Below, one piece after another: positions 1 to 13,447 of a stretch of DNA of 64,000 nucleotides. Positions within the stretch are counted from its first letter, which is position 1; the number at the start of each line of letters is the position of its first letter. This DNA comes from Grammothele lineata (Eukaryota; Basidiomycota; Agaricomycetes; Polyporales; Polyporaceae), in assembly GCA_002150815.3 (NCBI GenBank), contig NDFF03000367.1, forward strand, positions 310,001 to 374,000, given 5' to 3'. The position numbers and the translations under genes were made by a program. The notes under the pieces were generated by a model. The model was not told the origin of the DNA. It saw only the letters and a program-made list of their open reading frames with translations, and did no database searches.

Positions 1-960
1 CCGCGTAGTAGGGGCACTGACAGAGCAGAGTCGATCTCGCTCAGCACGAGGCAGCTGCGCTCAGCACGCCTGAGTCGCCGCGTGCCGTCACGCGTCGCGC
101 CCCGGGGCCGACGTCACGCGCTACGCGTCCGAGGCCCGTGACGCAAACGATTTCGTCCGCTTCCAGTCTCTGCTTCCCCACCACATTCACCGCCGCGACG
201 GCCTAACTCTCGACTGAATGCGGCCCAAAGTCCTCAACGGATGGGTCCCGCTCTTCTTAGAAGCGCAGGGACATGCCGGCTGTGCCTACACCGGACAAAC
301 TGCGGCTCAAACAGTTCTTCTGTTTAACCACTAGCATCTAGTATGCAACGGCGACGATCATTGCCGGCGGCGAACCCAGCAAAATTCCTCGTTACACCCA
401 CTTCGTCCACTCGGATGAAGAGTCTTGGCGATGATTGCGTTCTACCGTATGTCTACAATTTCACGACATCCGATAACGCTTTTATCAAACGTTACCGGCA
501 TTCGCAAACTTACCATCGCAGGGAATGGCGAAAACCCCGCATACCCTCCTTTGGCGCCCTTCCCGCCGCCTGCGCTCCTTCTCTTCGCCCCAGGTCGGTA
601 CACGACTCCTATGCCATGCGAGTCTCTACCACCCATCTCTCACTATCTCTCGCGTTCTGTCACCCAGGCTGTTCTTACACCCAACACCTCGACAGCGGCG
701 CCCCAGTCGCTACGACATGGCCCTCCTTCAGAGCGCTCTCTTACCCAAATAAGGCAGCCGTAGCAGGTTGCAGGGAATGGCATAAACCCCGCAACCTCCT
801 CCTCCCTCGCTTCCCCCCGGTTGGCCGTTCCTGAATCACAAAAATGCCACAGAGATTACCAGGGGCGCCCGTCGCCCCCGCCTTATAAGCCGCCCCGCGC
901 CCGTCGCCGCCCCCTCCACTCGCAGCTCCCAGACTTTCTCCCCCCGCCCCCGCCTGCGCG
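1..960. other. Upstream region of the P-type ATPase gene, no gene seen
   Basis: No convincing coding sequence. The last 200 bases are strongly C/T-rich on the plus strand, as is common just upstream of fungal start codons. An imperfect direct repeat of about 23 bp (core GCAGGGAATGGC) occurs at 518-540 and 769-792. It may be a regulatory repeat, but that is a guess. The short open frames here have no recognisable protein character. Confidence 0.5.
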
Positions 961-3900
961 ATGTCTGGCTCACCTGCGTCTTCAGAGGCTGTTAAGCCCC
1001 ACCTCCACACCCACCACCACTCCCACTCTGGCGTCGGTCATGTGCCTACCAAGGACCTTCAGATCCAGTACGTCTTCCCAACCTCTTCTCACTCTCACTC
1101 TCACTCCTCCCTCACACTGACTTCGTCCAGGTACCGCACGCTCTCCATACACGTCGACACCATGACCGAGGAGAAGCAGAAGGCCGTCGCCGCCGCAAAG
1201 ACCGCCGACCCGGCCTCCGCCATCCGCCAGATCGACATCCACCGTCTGTCTGTCGACGAGGTCTACACTCGCTTCTCCACCTCGCCCACCGTTGGGCTCG
1301 AAGCGAGCGCCATCCAACGCAAAGCCAAGGACGGCAAGAACGTTATTTCTCCGCCGCCTACCCAGTACTGGAAGAAAGCGCTCAACTACGTCTTTGGTGG
1401 CTTCAACTTCCTCATGTGGATCGCGTTCATTGTCACCATCGTACGTCCCTTATCGTCCAACGTCTCCGCAATCCGTCCACGCCGCTGACCACTTGTTCGT
1501 CTTTGTCACCAGCTGTCGTACAAGCCTCTCGGCGAGCCCGACCCCGCCGTCTTCAACCTCGGCGTCGCGATCCTTCTAGTATGTCAATGCGCGCGCGTCC
1601 GGGCACGCATCTGCCCGCTCACTCATCCGTCCCTAGCTGCTCGTGATCACCGTCTCCGCGACGTTCTACGCGCTCGTGGACTGGCACGCCTCGCGGATCA
1701 TGAGTTCCATCAAGACGCTCATCGCTGAGGACGCAGCGGTAATTCGGGACGGCCAGCACCAGACGATCCCCGCGCGCGACCTTGTCGTTGGGGATGTCGT
1801 CACGCTGTCGATGGGCGACCGCGTCCCGGCTGATTTGAGGCTCGTGCAGGTCTCGAGTGACGTCCGCTTCGACCGGTCGCTGCTCACTGGCGAGAGGTGA
1901 GGCCCCCATCCCCTAAACACCTCTATGTATGCGAGCTCATCTTCCGCCCGCCACAGCGACATGATCCCCGGCACGCTCGACATCACATCCGAGAACGCGC
2001 TCGAGACGCGCAACCTCGCGCTGACGTCCACCTTCGTCGTCCAAGGCACCTGCGTCGGCGTCGTCTTCGCGATCGGGGACAAGTCCGTCATGGGCCGCAT
2101 CGTCGCCATGTCCGGGGCGACCAAGTTCAAGCTGACGACCGTCCAGCGCGAGGTGTGGTTCTTCACCAAGATCGTGTCGACGCTTGCTCTTGGCCTCTTT
2201 GCGCTTTCGTTGATTATTTGGGCGGCGTGGTTGAAGAGGGCGTTCCCTGGGTTCGAGACGGCCAGCCAGGCGATCATCAACTCTATTGGGTGTTTGACGG
2301 CTTTCGTCCCTCAGGTGAGTAAAGGCCTTTTGTATCCCTCGTTGGTGACGATCTGACGATGCGTGTCGGTTATAGGGCCTTCCAGTCTGCGTAGCGCTGT
2401 CTCTAACCATCGTCGCTCGGAGGATGGCGAAGCGTAACGTGCTCGTCAAGAACCTTGCGACGATCGAGACCCTTGGCTGCATGTCCGTGCTCTGCTCCGA
2501 CAAGACCGGCACGCTCACCCTTGGAAAAATGGTTCGCCTCTCCCCCCCTTCCTTTTGATCTTCTTGCTCATCGCCGCCCTCTGCAGACCGTCCAAAACGT
2601 CGCCTTCCTCGACGCCGAATACTCCACTGCCGACATCCACACCCGCTTCTCCGACCCCTCGGCCACCTCCGCCCCTGGAGCCCTCCGCGCGCTGCACATG
2701 GTCGGCCGCCTCTGCAACGGCGCCAAGTTCGCCTCCGCGACCGAGCACCTCCCCATCGACGAGCGCAAAGTCAAGGGCGACGCGACCGACACCGCCGTGC
2801 TCCGCTTCTCCGAGGCACTCACCGTGCCTTCCCTCGGGATCGACTCCGCTCGCCTCCTGGGGGCACACGACAAATTCTTCGAAATCCCGTTCAACTCCCG
2901 GAACAAATGGATGCTCGCCGCCGTCCAAGCCAAAGACTCGAAGGAGCAGTGGATGCTCGTCAAAGGCGGCCCGGACGTCCTCTTCCCCAAATGCTCCAGC
3001 GCCACGCTCGCAAACGGCTCCGTCGTCCCGCTCGACGCGCACGCGCGCGCCGCGCTGCACTTGACGCAGGAAAAGTGGAGCAGCGAGGGCCAGCGCGTGC
3101 TCGCGCTCTGCCGGCGGGATATCTCCGCGCTCGGGCTCGGGGCGGGGATGTCTGCGAACGATTTGGAGGAGAGTATGTATGCGCAGATGACGGAGCTGAC
3201 GCTGGTGGGTCTTGTGGGCATTCGCGACCCGCCGAGGGGGGACGTGCCGGATGCGGTGAGCGCGGTGAGGAGGGCGGGTGTGAGGGTAGCTATGGTCACG
3301 GGCGACTTTAAGCTTACGGCGCTCGCGATCGCGCGCCAGGTGCGTTCTTTCGTTGCCGTTGTCTTTGGGATTGGTGCTGATAACTTCGTGGATAGGTCGG
3401 CATCGTCACCCAAGAAAAGATCGACACCGTCAAAGAGATGCGCCTCTCCTCCACCGCCCAACGCTTCGTCGGGCGCCGCCCTCACCTCATCAAGCCCTCC
3501 GAAGACGAGGACGGTATCCGCGCGCTCATCTTGACCGGGGACGACGTCGAGTCGCTCTCGCGCGCGGACTGGGACGCCGCGGTGGGCGGGTACACGGAGC
3601 TCGTGTTCGCGCGGACGACGCCCGAGCAGAAGCTCAGGATCGTGGAGGAGATCAAGGCGCGCGGGGATAATGTGGTTGCTGTTACGGGCGATGGGGTGAA
3701 TGATGCTCCGGCGCTGAAGGCGGCGGATATTGGGGTCGCGATGGGCGCAGGGAGCGATGTTGCGAAGGAGGCTGGTGAGTGTTATGGCGAGAGGGGTGGC
3801 TCTCGGTGAACGTGGGGAATGTGGCTGACGAGACTGGGTGCAGCGGCGATGATCCTGCTCAACAACGACTTTACGTCGATCGTGGTCGCGATCGAGATGG

Positions 3901-4980
3901 GCCGGCTCGTGTTCGACAATCTCAAGAAGGTCATCCTGTACCTCATGCCCGTACGCCTCTTCTGCCCTCCTTCTCTCCCGTGTAGTATCTCATCCCATCG
4001 CAGGCGGGGACGTACTCAGAGTTCATGACCGTCTTCTGCAATGTCTTCCTCGGCATGCAGCTCGCGCTGAGCTCGTACCTCCAAGTCTGCTTCTCGATCC
4101 TCAACGACGTCGTCATGTCCATCTCGCTCATGTACGAGAAGCCCGAGTCTGGTGCGCATTTCCATCACGCCGTGCTTACCGTGAACGGGTTTTCTGACGA
4201 CATTGTCGGTAAACTACAGACCTCATGCTCCGCAAGCCGCGCAACGCACGTACCGACCGTCTCACCGACTGGCGCTTCTTCTTCCAGATCTACCTGGTAC
4301 GCCGGCATCTTCCCTCCCCGCCCGTCGTGCCAATCTAACTTCGTGGGCATTTCTTTAGTTCATCGGTCTAATGATGTGGCCCTGCGCGATGAGCATGTGG
4401 TTCCTGTACATGAGCCAGCAGGGCCTCAGCTTCTACGACGTCATTCTCGTCTACAACAAGTGGGAAGAAGGCTGGAAGGGCTACTCCCTCGACCAGCTCA
4501 ACCACTTCGTCAGTGTCGGCCAGTGCATCTAGTGCGTCTCCCCTCACTCTCACCTCTCCCCGCGCTTGTTTCCCGAGTCGACTGACGCGACCTCCGCAGC
4601 TACGTGACGATCGTCTTCATGCAATACGGCGGCCTCCTCGCCGTCCGCAACCGCCGCGTCTCGATCCTCCAATCCAACCCCCTCTGGGGCCCGCGCCGGA
4701 ACCTCGCGGTCCCCGCAGGGATGGCCGCGACGGCGCTCGTCGCCGTCGTGAACCTGTACGGGCCCGGGCTGCAGTCCGTGTTCGGGACGACGCCGATCCC
4801 GGGCATGTTCTGGGGCATTCCGTTCGCGTTTGCGTTGGGGATCTTGGCAGTGGACGAGGTGAGGAAGTTGGTGGTGAGGACGTACCCGAACGTGAGTTTT
4901 TTATGTTGGTTGTGTTGGAGAGCGTGCGGATGCTGAAGCCGGTTTCTGTGCAGTCCATCGTCGCGAAGATGGCTTGGTAA
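961..4980 (+). CDS. P-type IIC cation-transporting ATPase (Na,K-ATPase alpha-like)
   Basis: Fourteen exons join in phase: 961-1067, 1131-1440, 1513-1578, 1637-1896, 1957-2314, 2376-2531, 2587-3339, 3396-3774, 3844-3950, 4004-4151, 4220-4296, 4359-4531, 4600-4891 and 4954-4980, giving 1070 aa. The product is a multi-span membrane pump that should couple ATP hydrolysis to cation transport. Landmarks in order are a His-rich N-terminus, the actuator loop TGES (split by the fourth intron), VPQGLP in M4, the phosphorylation site CSDKTGTLT, the nucleotide-binding KGGPDVLF, the hinge [12 protein letters not shown], and about six C-terminal membrane spans. The M3-M4 region [12 protein letters not shown] and the M6-M7 segment are closest to Na,K/H,K-ATPase alpha subunits, hence type IIC. 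The M4 acidic residue is Gln and one M6 Asp appears lost, so the transported ion is unclear. The ATG at 961 is the first in frame; a downstream ATG at 1162 is a weaker alternative. Confidence 0.93.
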
Positions 4981-5526
4981 CCAGAACGATGCGGGGTTCG
5001 GAGAGGATCTGACCAGACGTGACACAAGTTTGACCAGACTCTGTGGTGTACATAGTCGTAATTTCTTGATCTGGTCGTGGAAGTTCGCTTGCGGTGTAGG
5101 GCCTCCGACTCCTAGTTAATCGTTATCGAGTTCAGCAGTAATGTACCAAGTACTTATTGTATCAGTGTCAAGTGGCACTGTGGAATGACTTGTCGTTATT
5201 GAGAACTCCGGAGCTGAACAGACAGGGAGGATAAAGTCTTGCATACGACATACTAATTACTCTGCGTATTCCGCACAACGGAGAAGAGAGAGAAATGAAA
5301 CGAGCGAGTCAATCCATGCGTCCGCATTCAAGTTGCGCCGTGTGCGGGGCCGCCGGAAGCGCCGGTGAGTAATCGGCAAAGGCCGAAAAGTTCAGGTGGC
5401 TCGCGTCCTGCGCGTCGAGCTCTCCTCTCAGCATCCTCCTCTCCTCTCTCTCTCCCCTCCCCTCGACGCTTTCACCGGCGGCGAGGACGACTTTGACGAC
5501 TTCGACCCCCGCTCTCTGCTTCCATC
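4981..5526. other. Intergenic, ATPase 3' end to BRR2 start
   Basis: No gene seen. It holds the ATPase 3' flank and a C/T-rich tract at about 5415-5465, likely the BRR2 promoter or leader. Both genes are read to the right. Confidence 0.5.
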
Positions 5527-8500
5527 ATGGCTGCTAAAAGGGACTTGTCCGGCTACAACTACCATGCCATTTCCTCGCTCGTCTTGACCGCCGACCGCTC
5601 CGCCCTCCCGCGACGAGACAAGGAGCCCGACGGCGCGCCGACTTCGCTCGTCGGCCTCATCGACCCGCGGGAGATGGGCTCGCGCGTCCAGCGCGAGGCT
5701 CCCAAGGACCTCGAAAAGAAGAAGAAGAAGGCTACCGACAAGCAGGACCCCTCCGAGCGGCCGGCCAAGCGCAGGACGGCGGACGTTGGCTTTGGCTACA
5801 CCGACATCATCGAGGCTACTGAGGACGTTGAGGGCCTCACCTACCGTCCGCGCACCGCCGAGACGCGTGAGGTGTACGAGCTCATCCTTGCCAGCGTCCA
5901 CCAGGCGCTCGGAGACCAGGCGCAGGACGTCGTGCGGAGTGCGGCCGACATGGCTCTCGAGTCGCTCAAGGACGAGAGTCTGAAGGACTTCGACAAGAAG
6001 AAGGGTGTTGAGGAGGTTCTTGGCCCGGTCTCCAACGAGGCATTCGCTCAGCTCCTGAATCTTTCCAAGAAGATCACCGACTACGGCGTCGAGGACGAGC
6101 AGCACGTGGATCCTGACATGGAGCGGAAAGAAGCGGAGATCGATGACGAGATGGGCGTGGCTGTCGTGTTCGACGAGGAGGAGGAAGAGGAGGAAGAGGA
6201 CGAGGGTTTCGAGGTGCGGGAAGAGTCTGATGACGAGGAGGAGGCCGAGGAGGGCGCAGAGCCCCCACCAGAGTCGTTGGAGGGTGGGGACGAGTTGGTT
6301 ATCGGCGGCTCCTCAGCGGCGCAACAAGGGAAAACGCAAGCGGATAAAGACATCGTCTCCCCCCATGCTATCGACGGCTTCTGGGTCCAACGTCAGATCT
6401 CGGAAGTCTACCCTGACCCCGTCACGGCTGCCGACAAGGCAGCCTCCGTCCTCTCCATCCTCGGGTCCGAGTCGAGCGTCCGCGACTGCGAAAACCAGCT
6501 CATGGACCTCTTTGAGTACCAAAATTTCCCCCTCATTCGCAAGTTCGTCAAGAACCGCGACGTCGTCGTCTGGGTCACGAAGCTCATGCGTAGCGACGCG
6601 GACGAGCGCGTCAACGTGGAGGTCGCGATGCGGGAGAAGGGTGTCGGGTGGATTCTGCGGGAGTTGGCGGGAGACCGGAAGACGAAGACGCGTTCGGATG
6701 CGATGGACGTTGACGAGAGGCCGAAGGTCGAGAACGTGCCGAAGACCGCGACCCTCGCCCCTGGATCGACCGTCCAGCCGAAGGCGACCGTCGACCTCGA
6801 GAGCATGGCGTTCAGCCAGGGCGGGCACCTCATGTCCAACAAGAAGTGTAAGCTTCCAGAGGGCTCGTTCAAGCGCGCGAAGAAGGGGTACGAGGAGATT
6901 CATGTCCCCGCGCCAAAGTCCAAGGCATTGCAGGAGTCGGAGCTTGTCTACATCGACACGCTTCCTGAATGGGCACGTGAGGGTTTCAAGGGCTACAAGC
7001 ATCTCAACCGTGTCCAGAGCAAGCTGTACCCCATCGCGTTCGGCACGGACGAGCCCCTCTTGCTTTGTGCTCCCACCGGTGCCGGAAAGGTATAGTTTTC
7101 CTTCGTTCGCGACTTTTAGCAGATACTGACTAGTGCTCGTAGACAAACGTCGCCATGCTCACCATCCTCAATGAACTCAGCAAGTACCGGGACGAGGAGA
7201 CCGGTACTTTCGACCTCGACGCGTTCAAGATTGTCTACATCGCGCCGATGAAGGCGCTTGTTCAAGAAATGGTCGGCAATTTCAGCACTCGTCTCGGCGT
7301 ATACGGCATCAAAGTCGGCGAGCTCACGGGCGATTCGCAAATGACGAAGCAGCAGATCTCGGAGACGCAGATCATCGTCACGACGCCGGAGAAGTGGGAC
7401 GTCATCACGCGCAAGAGCACGGACACGAGCTACACCAACCTCGTACGTCTCATCATCATCGACGAGATTCACTTGTTGCATGATGAGCGCGGCCCAGTTC
7501 TCGAGTCCGTCATCGCGCGCACGATCCGGCGCATGGAGCAGACGAACGAGTACGTCCGCCTCGTCGGTCTCTCGGCTACCCTCCCGAACTACCAGGACGT
7601 CGCGACCTTCCTCCGCGTGGACACCAACAAGGGCCTTTTCTACTTCGACGCTTCGTTCCGTCCTTGCGCGCTCCAGCAGCAATTCATCGGTGTCACGGAG
7701 AAGAAGGCGATCAAGCGGTATCAGGTCATGAACGAAGTCTGCTACGAGAAGGTGCTCGACCAGGCGGGCAAGAACCAGACGCTCGTCTTCGTCCACTCTC
7801 GGAAGGAGACCGCGAAGACGGCAACGTTCATCCGCGACATGGCGATCGAGAAGGAGACGATCACGCAATTCGTCAAGCCCGACGGCGCGACGCGCGAAAT
7901 TCTCCTCGAGGAGTCGAACAACGTAAAGGACCCGAATCTCAAGGATCTCCTTCAGTTCGGCTTCGGTATCCACCACGCCGGCATGTCGAGGGAGGATCGT
8001 GGGCTTGTCGAGGAGCTTTTCGCGGACGGCCACCTTCAAGTTCTGGTTTGTACCGCTACGCTCGCGTGGGGTGTCAACCTTCCCGCGCACACGGTCATCA
8101 TCAAGGGGACGCAGATCTACAACCCGGAGAAGGGCCGCTGGGTGGAATTGTCATCGCAGGACGTCTTGCAGATGCTGGGTCGTGCCGGTCGCCCGCAGTA
8201 TGACACGTTCGGAGAGGGTATCATCATCACCAACCATTCAGAGCTGCAGTACTACCTCAGTTTGATGAACCAGCAATTGCCGATCGAGTCGCAGTTCGTT
8301 GCCAAGCTCACCGACAACCTGAACGCCGAGATCGTACTCGGGACCATTCGCAACCGCGACGAGGCCGTCCAGTGGCTCGGATACACCTACTTGTACGTCT
8401 TCTTCCTCGCCCGCGTCCTTTTGTTCTTCATGCTGACGCCTTCGATTTTCCAGGTACGTGCGAATGCTCAAGGACCCAGTCCTATACAGTGTTGGCGTCG

Positions 8501-11500
8501 ACTACCTCGAAGACGACCCGACGCTCGTCCAGAAGCGCGCCGACATCGTCCACACCGCCGCCGCCATGCTCGAGAAGTGCCACCTCATCAAGTACGAGCG
8601 CTCGTCCGGTCGCTTCCAGAGCACGGAGCTGGGGCGCATCGCGTCGCATTACTACGTGACGTACAGCTCGATGGCGACGTACAACCAGCACCTCCGGCCG
8701 ACGATGTCTCACTTGGAGCTATTCCGCGTGTTTGCGCTCTCGAACGAGTTCAAGCTCATTCCCGTTCGTCAAGACGTAAGTGACTATATGTTCAGTTCTC
8801 CCATCTGTTTTGTGCTCACGCGTCCTTCGTTTCTAGGAGAAGCTCGAGCTTGGCAAGCTGCTCGAGCGCGTGCCGATTCCAGTCAAGGAATCCGTCGAGG
8901 AGCCCGCAGCGAAGATCAACGTACTCCTCCAGGCGTACATCTCCCAACTCAAGCTCGAGGGCTTCGCGCTCGTCGCGGACATGGTTTACGTCCAGCAGTC
9001 GGCTGGCCGGTGAGTCTACTTTGCCTGATGAACATACGCGCGCGAGGGGCTGACGAGAAGCACTTAGTATCATGCGCGCGATCTTCGAGATCTGCCTTAA
9101 GCGCGGCTGGGCCGTTCCGGCGAAGGCCGCCCTCGACATGTGCAAGATGGTCGAGCGCAGGATGTAAGCCGCCCTTTGATGTGTATCAGCGTTTACAAGA
9201 TGACTGACGTGTTGTGCAGGTGGGGCTCGATGACGCCCCTGCGGCAGTTCAAGGGGGTGCCGGGTGAAGTTATCCGCAAAGCGGAAGGGAAGCAATTCGT
9301 AAGTGCAGCTTTCCTTCGGTTTTTTGGCTCTGCTCACAGACTTGTGATAGCCTTGGTACCGCTACTTCGACCTCGTGAGTCTACGTTTACGCTCTGAATA
9401 TGGCGAAAGCTAACTATATGCGTCGTAGAACCCTCCTGAGATCGGTGAGCTTATCGGTATTCCGAACGCTGGTCGCCTTGTGCACCGTCTTGTGCACAAC
9501 TTCCCCAAGCTCCAGTATGTATTTATCCACTCATGTTCGTTGCAGTTCTAACTCGTTACTACCAGGTTGTCCGCTCAAGTCCAGCCGATCACACGCACAC
9601 TCTTGCGCATCGACTTGACTATCACACCGGACTTCCGATGGGATGAGAAGATCCATGGCGGCTCAGAGTCTTTCTGGATCCTCGTGGAGGATGTCGATGG
9701 AGAAATCATTCTCTTCCACGACCAGTTCATCCTTCGTCAGCGCTACGCCGAAGACGAGCACTACGTCACCCTTACCGTCCCGATGTTCGAGCCAGTACCG
9801 CCGAACTACTACATCTCCATCGTTTCCGACCGGTGGCTCCAGGCCGAGACTCGTCTCCCGATTTCCTTCAAGCACCTCATCCTTCCCGAGAAGTTCCCCC
9901 TTCCGACGCCCCTCCTCGACCTCCAGGCGCTCCCACTCTCCGCTCTTCACAACAAGGAGTTCGAGAGCATCTACTCATCGACGATTCAGACCTTCAACAA
10001 GATCCAGACGCAGGTCTTCCAGGCGCTCTACACGACCGACGACAACGTCTTCATTGGCGCACCCACCGGAAGCGGTAAGACCGTCTGCGCGGAGTTTGCG
10101 CTGCTCCGCCTGTGGAGCAAGCGCGAGCAGCAACGCGCAGTGTGCATCGAGCCGTACCAGGAGATGGTCGACCAGCGCGTTGAAGAGTGGCGCAAGAAGT
10201 TTGGGGATCTGCAGGGCGGGAAGGAGATCGTGAGCCTTACGGGCGAGACGAGTGCCGACCTGCGCTTGCTCGAGAAGGGCGATTTGATCGTATGCACGCC
10301 TACTCAGGTATGTCTTACTCGGAAGTCTTGCTTCGCGTCCTTGACTAACCGAACTTCCAAATAGTGGGATGTCCTCTCGCGGAGGTGGCGTCAGCGCAAG
10401 AACGTGCAGACCGTTGGACTGCTCATTGCCGACGAAGTGCAACTTGTCGGTGGCGAGGTCGGTCCCACGTACGAGGTTGTGATCTCGCGCACTCGCTACG
10501 TCTCGGCGCAGACCGAGATCAAGACGCGTATCGTTGCGTGCGGCGTCTCGCTGGCCAACGCGCGGGACCTCGGCGAGTGGATGGGTGCACCATCTCATGC
10601 CATCTTCAACTTCCCTCCTAGGTCAGTGACCATGCTCTGTGTATCATATTTGTGATCTTGACAATATCCCAGTGCGCGCCCTCTGGACATGGACATTCAC
10701 ATCCAGAGCTTCCAGATCCCTCACTTCCCTTCACTCATGATCGCCATGTCGAAGCCCGCCTACCTTGCGGTTCTCGAGTACTCGCCGAACAAGCCGGTTA
10801 TCGTCTTCGTTCCCTCACGCCGCCAGTGCCGCCTGACCGCGGACGACATCATAACTCACTGCGGTGCGGACGACGACGCGTCTCGGTTCCTCCACGTCGA
10901 AGAAGCCGACCTCGGGCCCCACTTGGAGCACGTCACGGACGCCGGTCTCAAAGAGACCCTGAAGCACGGGATTGGATACTATCACGAGGCCCTCAGCAAG
11001 CAAGACAAGCGGATTGTCGAGCGGTTGTTCCAACATGGTGCCATTCAGGTTCTCATTGCGTCGAAGGTATGTTTGTTGATCGACATAAATGCGGGTGGTC
11101 TTGCTCACGCACGCTTTCAGGATACTGCTTGGTCACTACCTGTATCAAGTTACATGGTGATCATTATGGGCGTCCAGTCGTACGAGGGCAAGGAGCATCG
11201 TTATGTCGACTATCCCGTCATGGATGTTCTTCAGATGATGGGCCGCGCATGCCGTCCACTCGAGGACGAGAAGAGCCGCGCTGTTCTCATGTGTCAGCAG
11301 ACGCGCAAGGACTTCTACAAGAAGTTCCTCGCCGAGGGCCTTCCAATCGAGTCTCACCTCCCGACGCACATGCTTCACGACTACTTCCTCGCGGAGATCG
11401 CCGTCAAGACAATCGAGAACAAGCAGGATGCGATGGTAGGTGTATCTCGCTAGATGTTTGTGTGCTCTACACTAACGGCATCGCGTAGGATATTCTGACG

Positions 11501-12901
11501 TGGACGTACTTCTACCGGAGAATGACGCAGAACCCGAACTACTACAACCTCCACAACGTCAGCCACCAACACCTCTCGGACCATCTGTCAGAATTGGTAG
11601 AGAACACGCTCAACGATCTCGTCAATTCGAAGTGCATTACGATCGGTGCGTTGTTCGTCTCGACGTTGTCTCCATTGATACTAACGCTCATCTACCTTGC
11701 AGAGGACGAGATGGACGTGTCGCCGCTCAACCTCGGCATGATTGCCGCCTACTACAACATCTCTTGTAAGTTTTTACACTCATGACTCACTTATCCTGTT
11801 GCTTACTCCGGTATAGACGTAACCGTGGAGGTGTACACGTTGTCGCTGAAGGAGCGTACTAAGCTCAAGGGTCTCCTCGAAGTTGTTGCATCGTCTGCCG
11901 AGTTCGAGTCGATTCCTATCCGCCGTCACGAAGACGTCCTACTCCGCCGCATCTACGACCGCGTACCCGTCAAGCTGGAGAAGGCCGATTTCGAGGCGCC
12001 CCACTTCAAGACCTTCCTCCTCCTGCAGGCACACTTCTCGCGCCTCACGCTCCCGCCCGACCTCGCTGCGGATCAGGTGCTCGTTCTCGAGAAGGTTCTC
12101 AACTTGCTCTCAGCATGCGTGGACGTGATGTCATCAAATGCGTGGTTGAACGCCCTCGGCGCGATGGACCTGTCGCAGATGTGCGTCCAGGCGTGCTGGG
12201 AGACAGATTCGCCGCTCAAGCAGATCCCGCACTTCGAACCTGAGGTTTGTTACGTTCTTTGATGTACTCGAGGAAGACACTGACCTATCCATGTCTAGCT
12301 CATCAAGCGTTGTAAGGATGCCGGCGTCGAGACGGTTTATGACGTCATGGAGATGGAGGACGACAAGCGCAATGAGCTGTTACAAATGGACGCGCGGCAG
12401 ATGTACGTTGCAGCATCCGTATCTATTAGAACTGCTGCTGACTTGCGGTATATTAGGCGTGATGTGGCGACATTTGTCAACTCCTACCCCACCCTCGACG
12501 TCAACTACGACCTCGCGAAGGGCGACTACACCGCAGGCGCACCCATCACCATCCAAGTTTCGTTGTCGAAGGATGCGGACGAGGACATGGACTCGCCCAG
12601 CGAGGACGATGAGACCGTCGTCGCGCCGTTCTACCCTAAGAAAAAACTCGCGAACTGGTGGGTCGTCGTCGGCGAGCCGAAGACCCGGCAGCTCCTTGCG
12701 ATCAAGAAGGTCACCGTGCACCGGAGCCTTGCCGTCCGCTTGGAGTTCTCCCTCCCGCAGGGCGCTCACGCGCTCAAACTCTATGTCATTTGCGACTCGT
12801 ATATGGGCGCCGATCACGACATTGACCTCGACCCGATCGATGTCGCTGAGGGCGAAGATAGCGATAGCGACGAGGACAGCGACGAGGAGATGGAAGAGTA
12901 G
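5527..12901 (+). CDS. BRR2: Pre-mRNA-splicing helicase Brr2 (U5 snRNP 200 kDa)
   Basis: Seventeen exons can be joined without a broken frame (first 5527-7089, then 7143-8392, 8454-8775, 8837-9009, 9068-9163, 9220-9298, 9351-9374, 9429-9514, 9566-10307, 10365-10621, 10673-11066, 11121-11435, 11489-11645, 11703-11765, 11817-12244, 12299-12402, 12457-12901), giving 2165 aa, close to human and yeast Brr2. The enzyme unwinds U4/U6 during spliceosome activation. The N-terminal region (SLVG, DPREMG, acidic stretch near residue 215-240) matches Brr2 rather than the related Slh1/ASCC3. Cassette 1 has P-loop APTGAGKT (about 516-523), DEIH (about 628) and GRAGRP, then a Sec63-like unit. Cassette 2 has APTGSGKT (about 1363) but DEVQ in motif II and GRACRP in motif VI, in line with its known loss of activity. 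A second Sec63-like unit and an acidic tail end the protein. Exon 7 is only 24 nt. Confidence 0.96.
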
Positions 12902-13447
12902 ATCAGAGTTGTCCGCGCACCACTTGCCCCCGTATATTCATGCTTGATGTTTCGACATGCTGTAGACCGCTGTATCATAGTGCTGGCACCCTCGTGTCGA
13001 GCGAAAATGTACTTGTAGAGCCCATGTAATGGATTCGAACGTTCCCAGACCTCATGCCTCACCGGCTGGCGCTAGCCCGTATGATCGCCCATACCTTGCT
13101 ACTGTCGCTGAGAAAACACTTACATCGGCGGAGATAATGACGGGCACCTTTAGTAAGAAGCGTAGCAACGTCGTATTTTTGTCGTTAAAGCCGCGATCGA
13201 AGGGCCACGTACAAGTGGCTCGCGAAGTTTCCGACTCGCAGAAGTCCTACATGATCGGCTGGTCGCTTTTACAGGCACTTCCGTCGAGAACGGGTATCAT
13301 GATTACATTCCAAAACATCCAGTCGAGGTATCACGAAAACGGGACATCCAATACCGTACTACACAGCACTAGAGATACATTTGGAGGACGACAGTTCACA
13401 GCGATCAACCTCCTGCTATACGTACATCCGAGTCCGACGTTGCACAC
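12902..13447. other. Convergent intergenic region, no gene supported
   Basis: This separates the 3' ends of BRR2 and the DUF4470-MYND gene. A 148-codon open frame at 13029-13475 (+) overlaps the MYND gene end and shows no known domain or fungal codon bias, so I do not call it. A sequence resembling a tRNA T-loop (ATTCGAA, near 13033) lacks pairing arms. Confidence 0.4.

Noticed and set aside
13025..13110. tRNA-like sequence with ATTCGAA loop
   Set aside because: The flanking bases do not pair into a T arm or acceptor stem on either strand.
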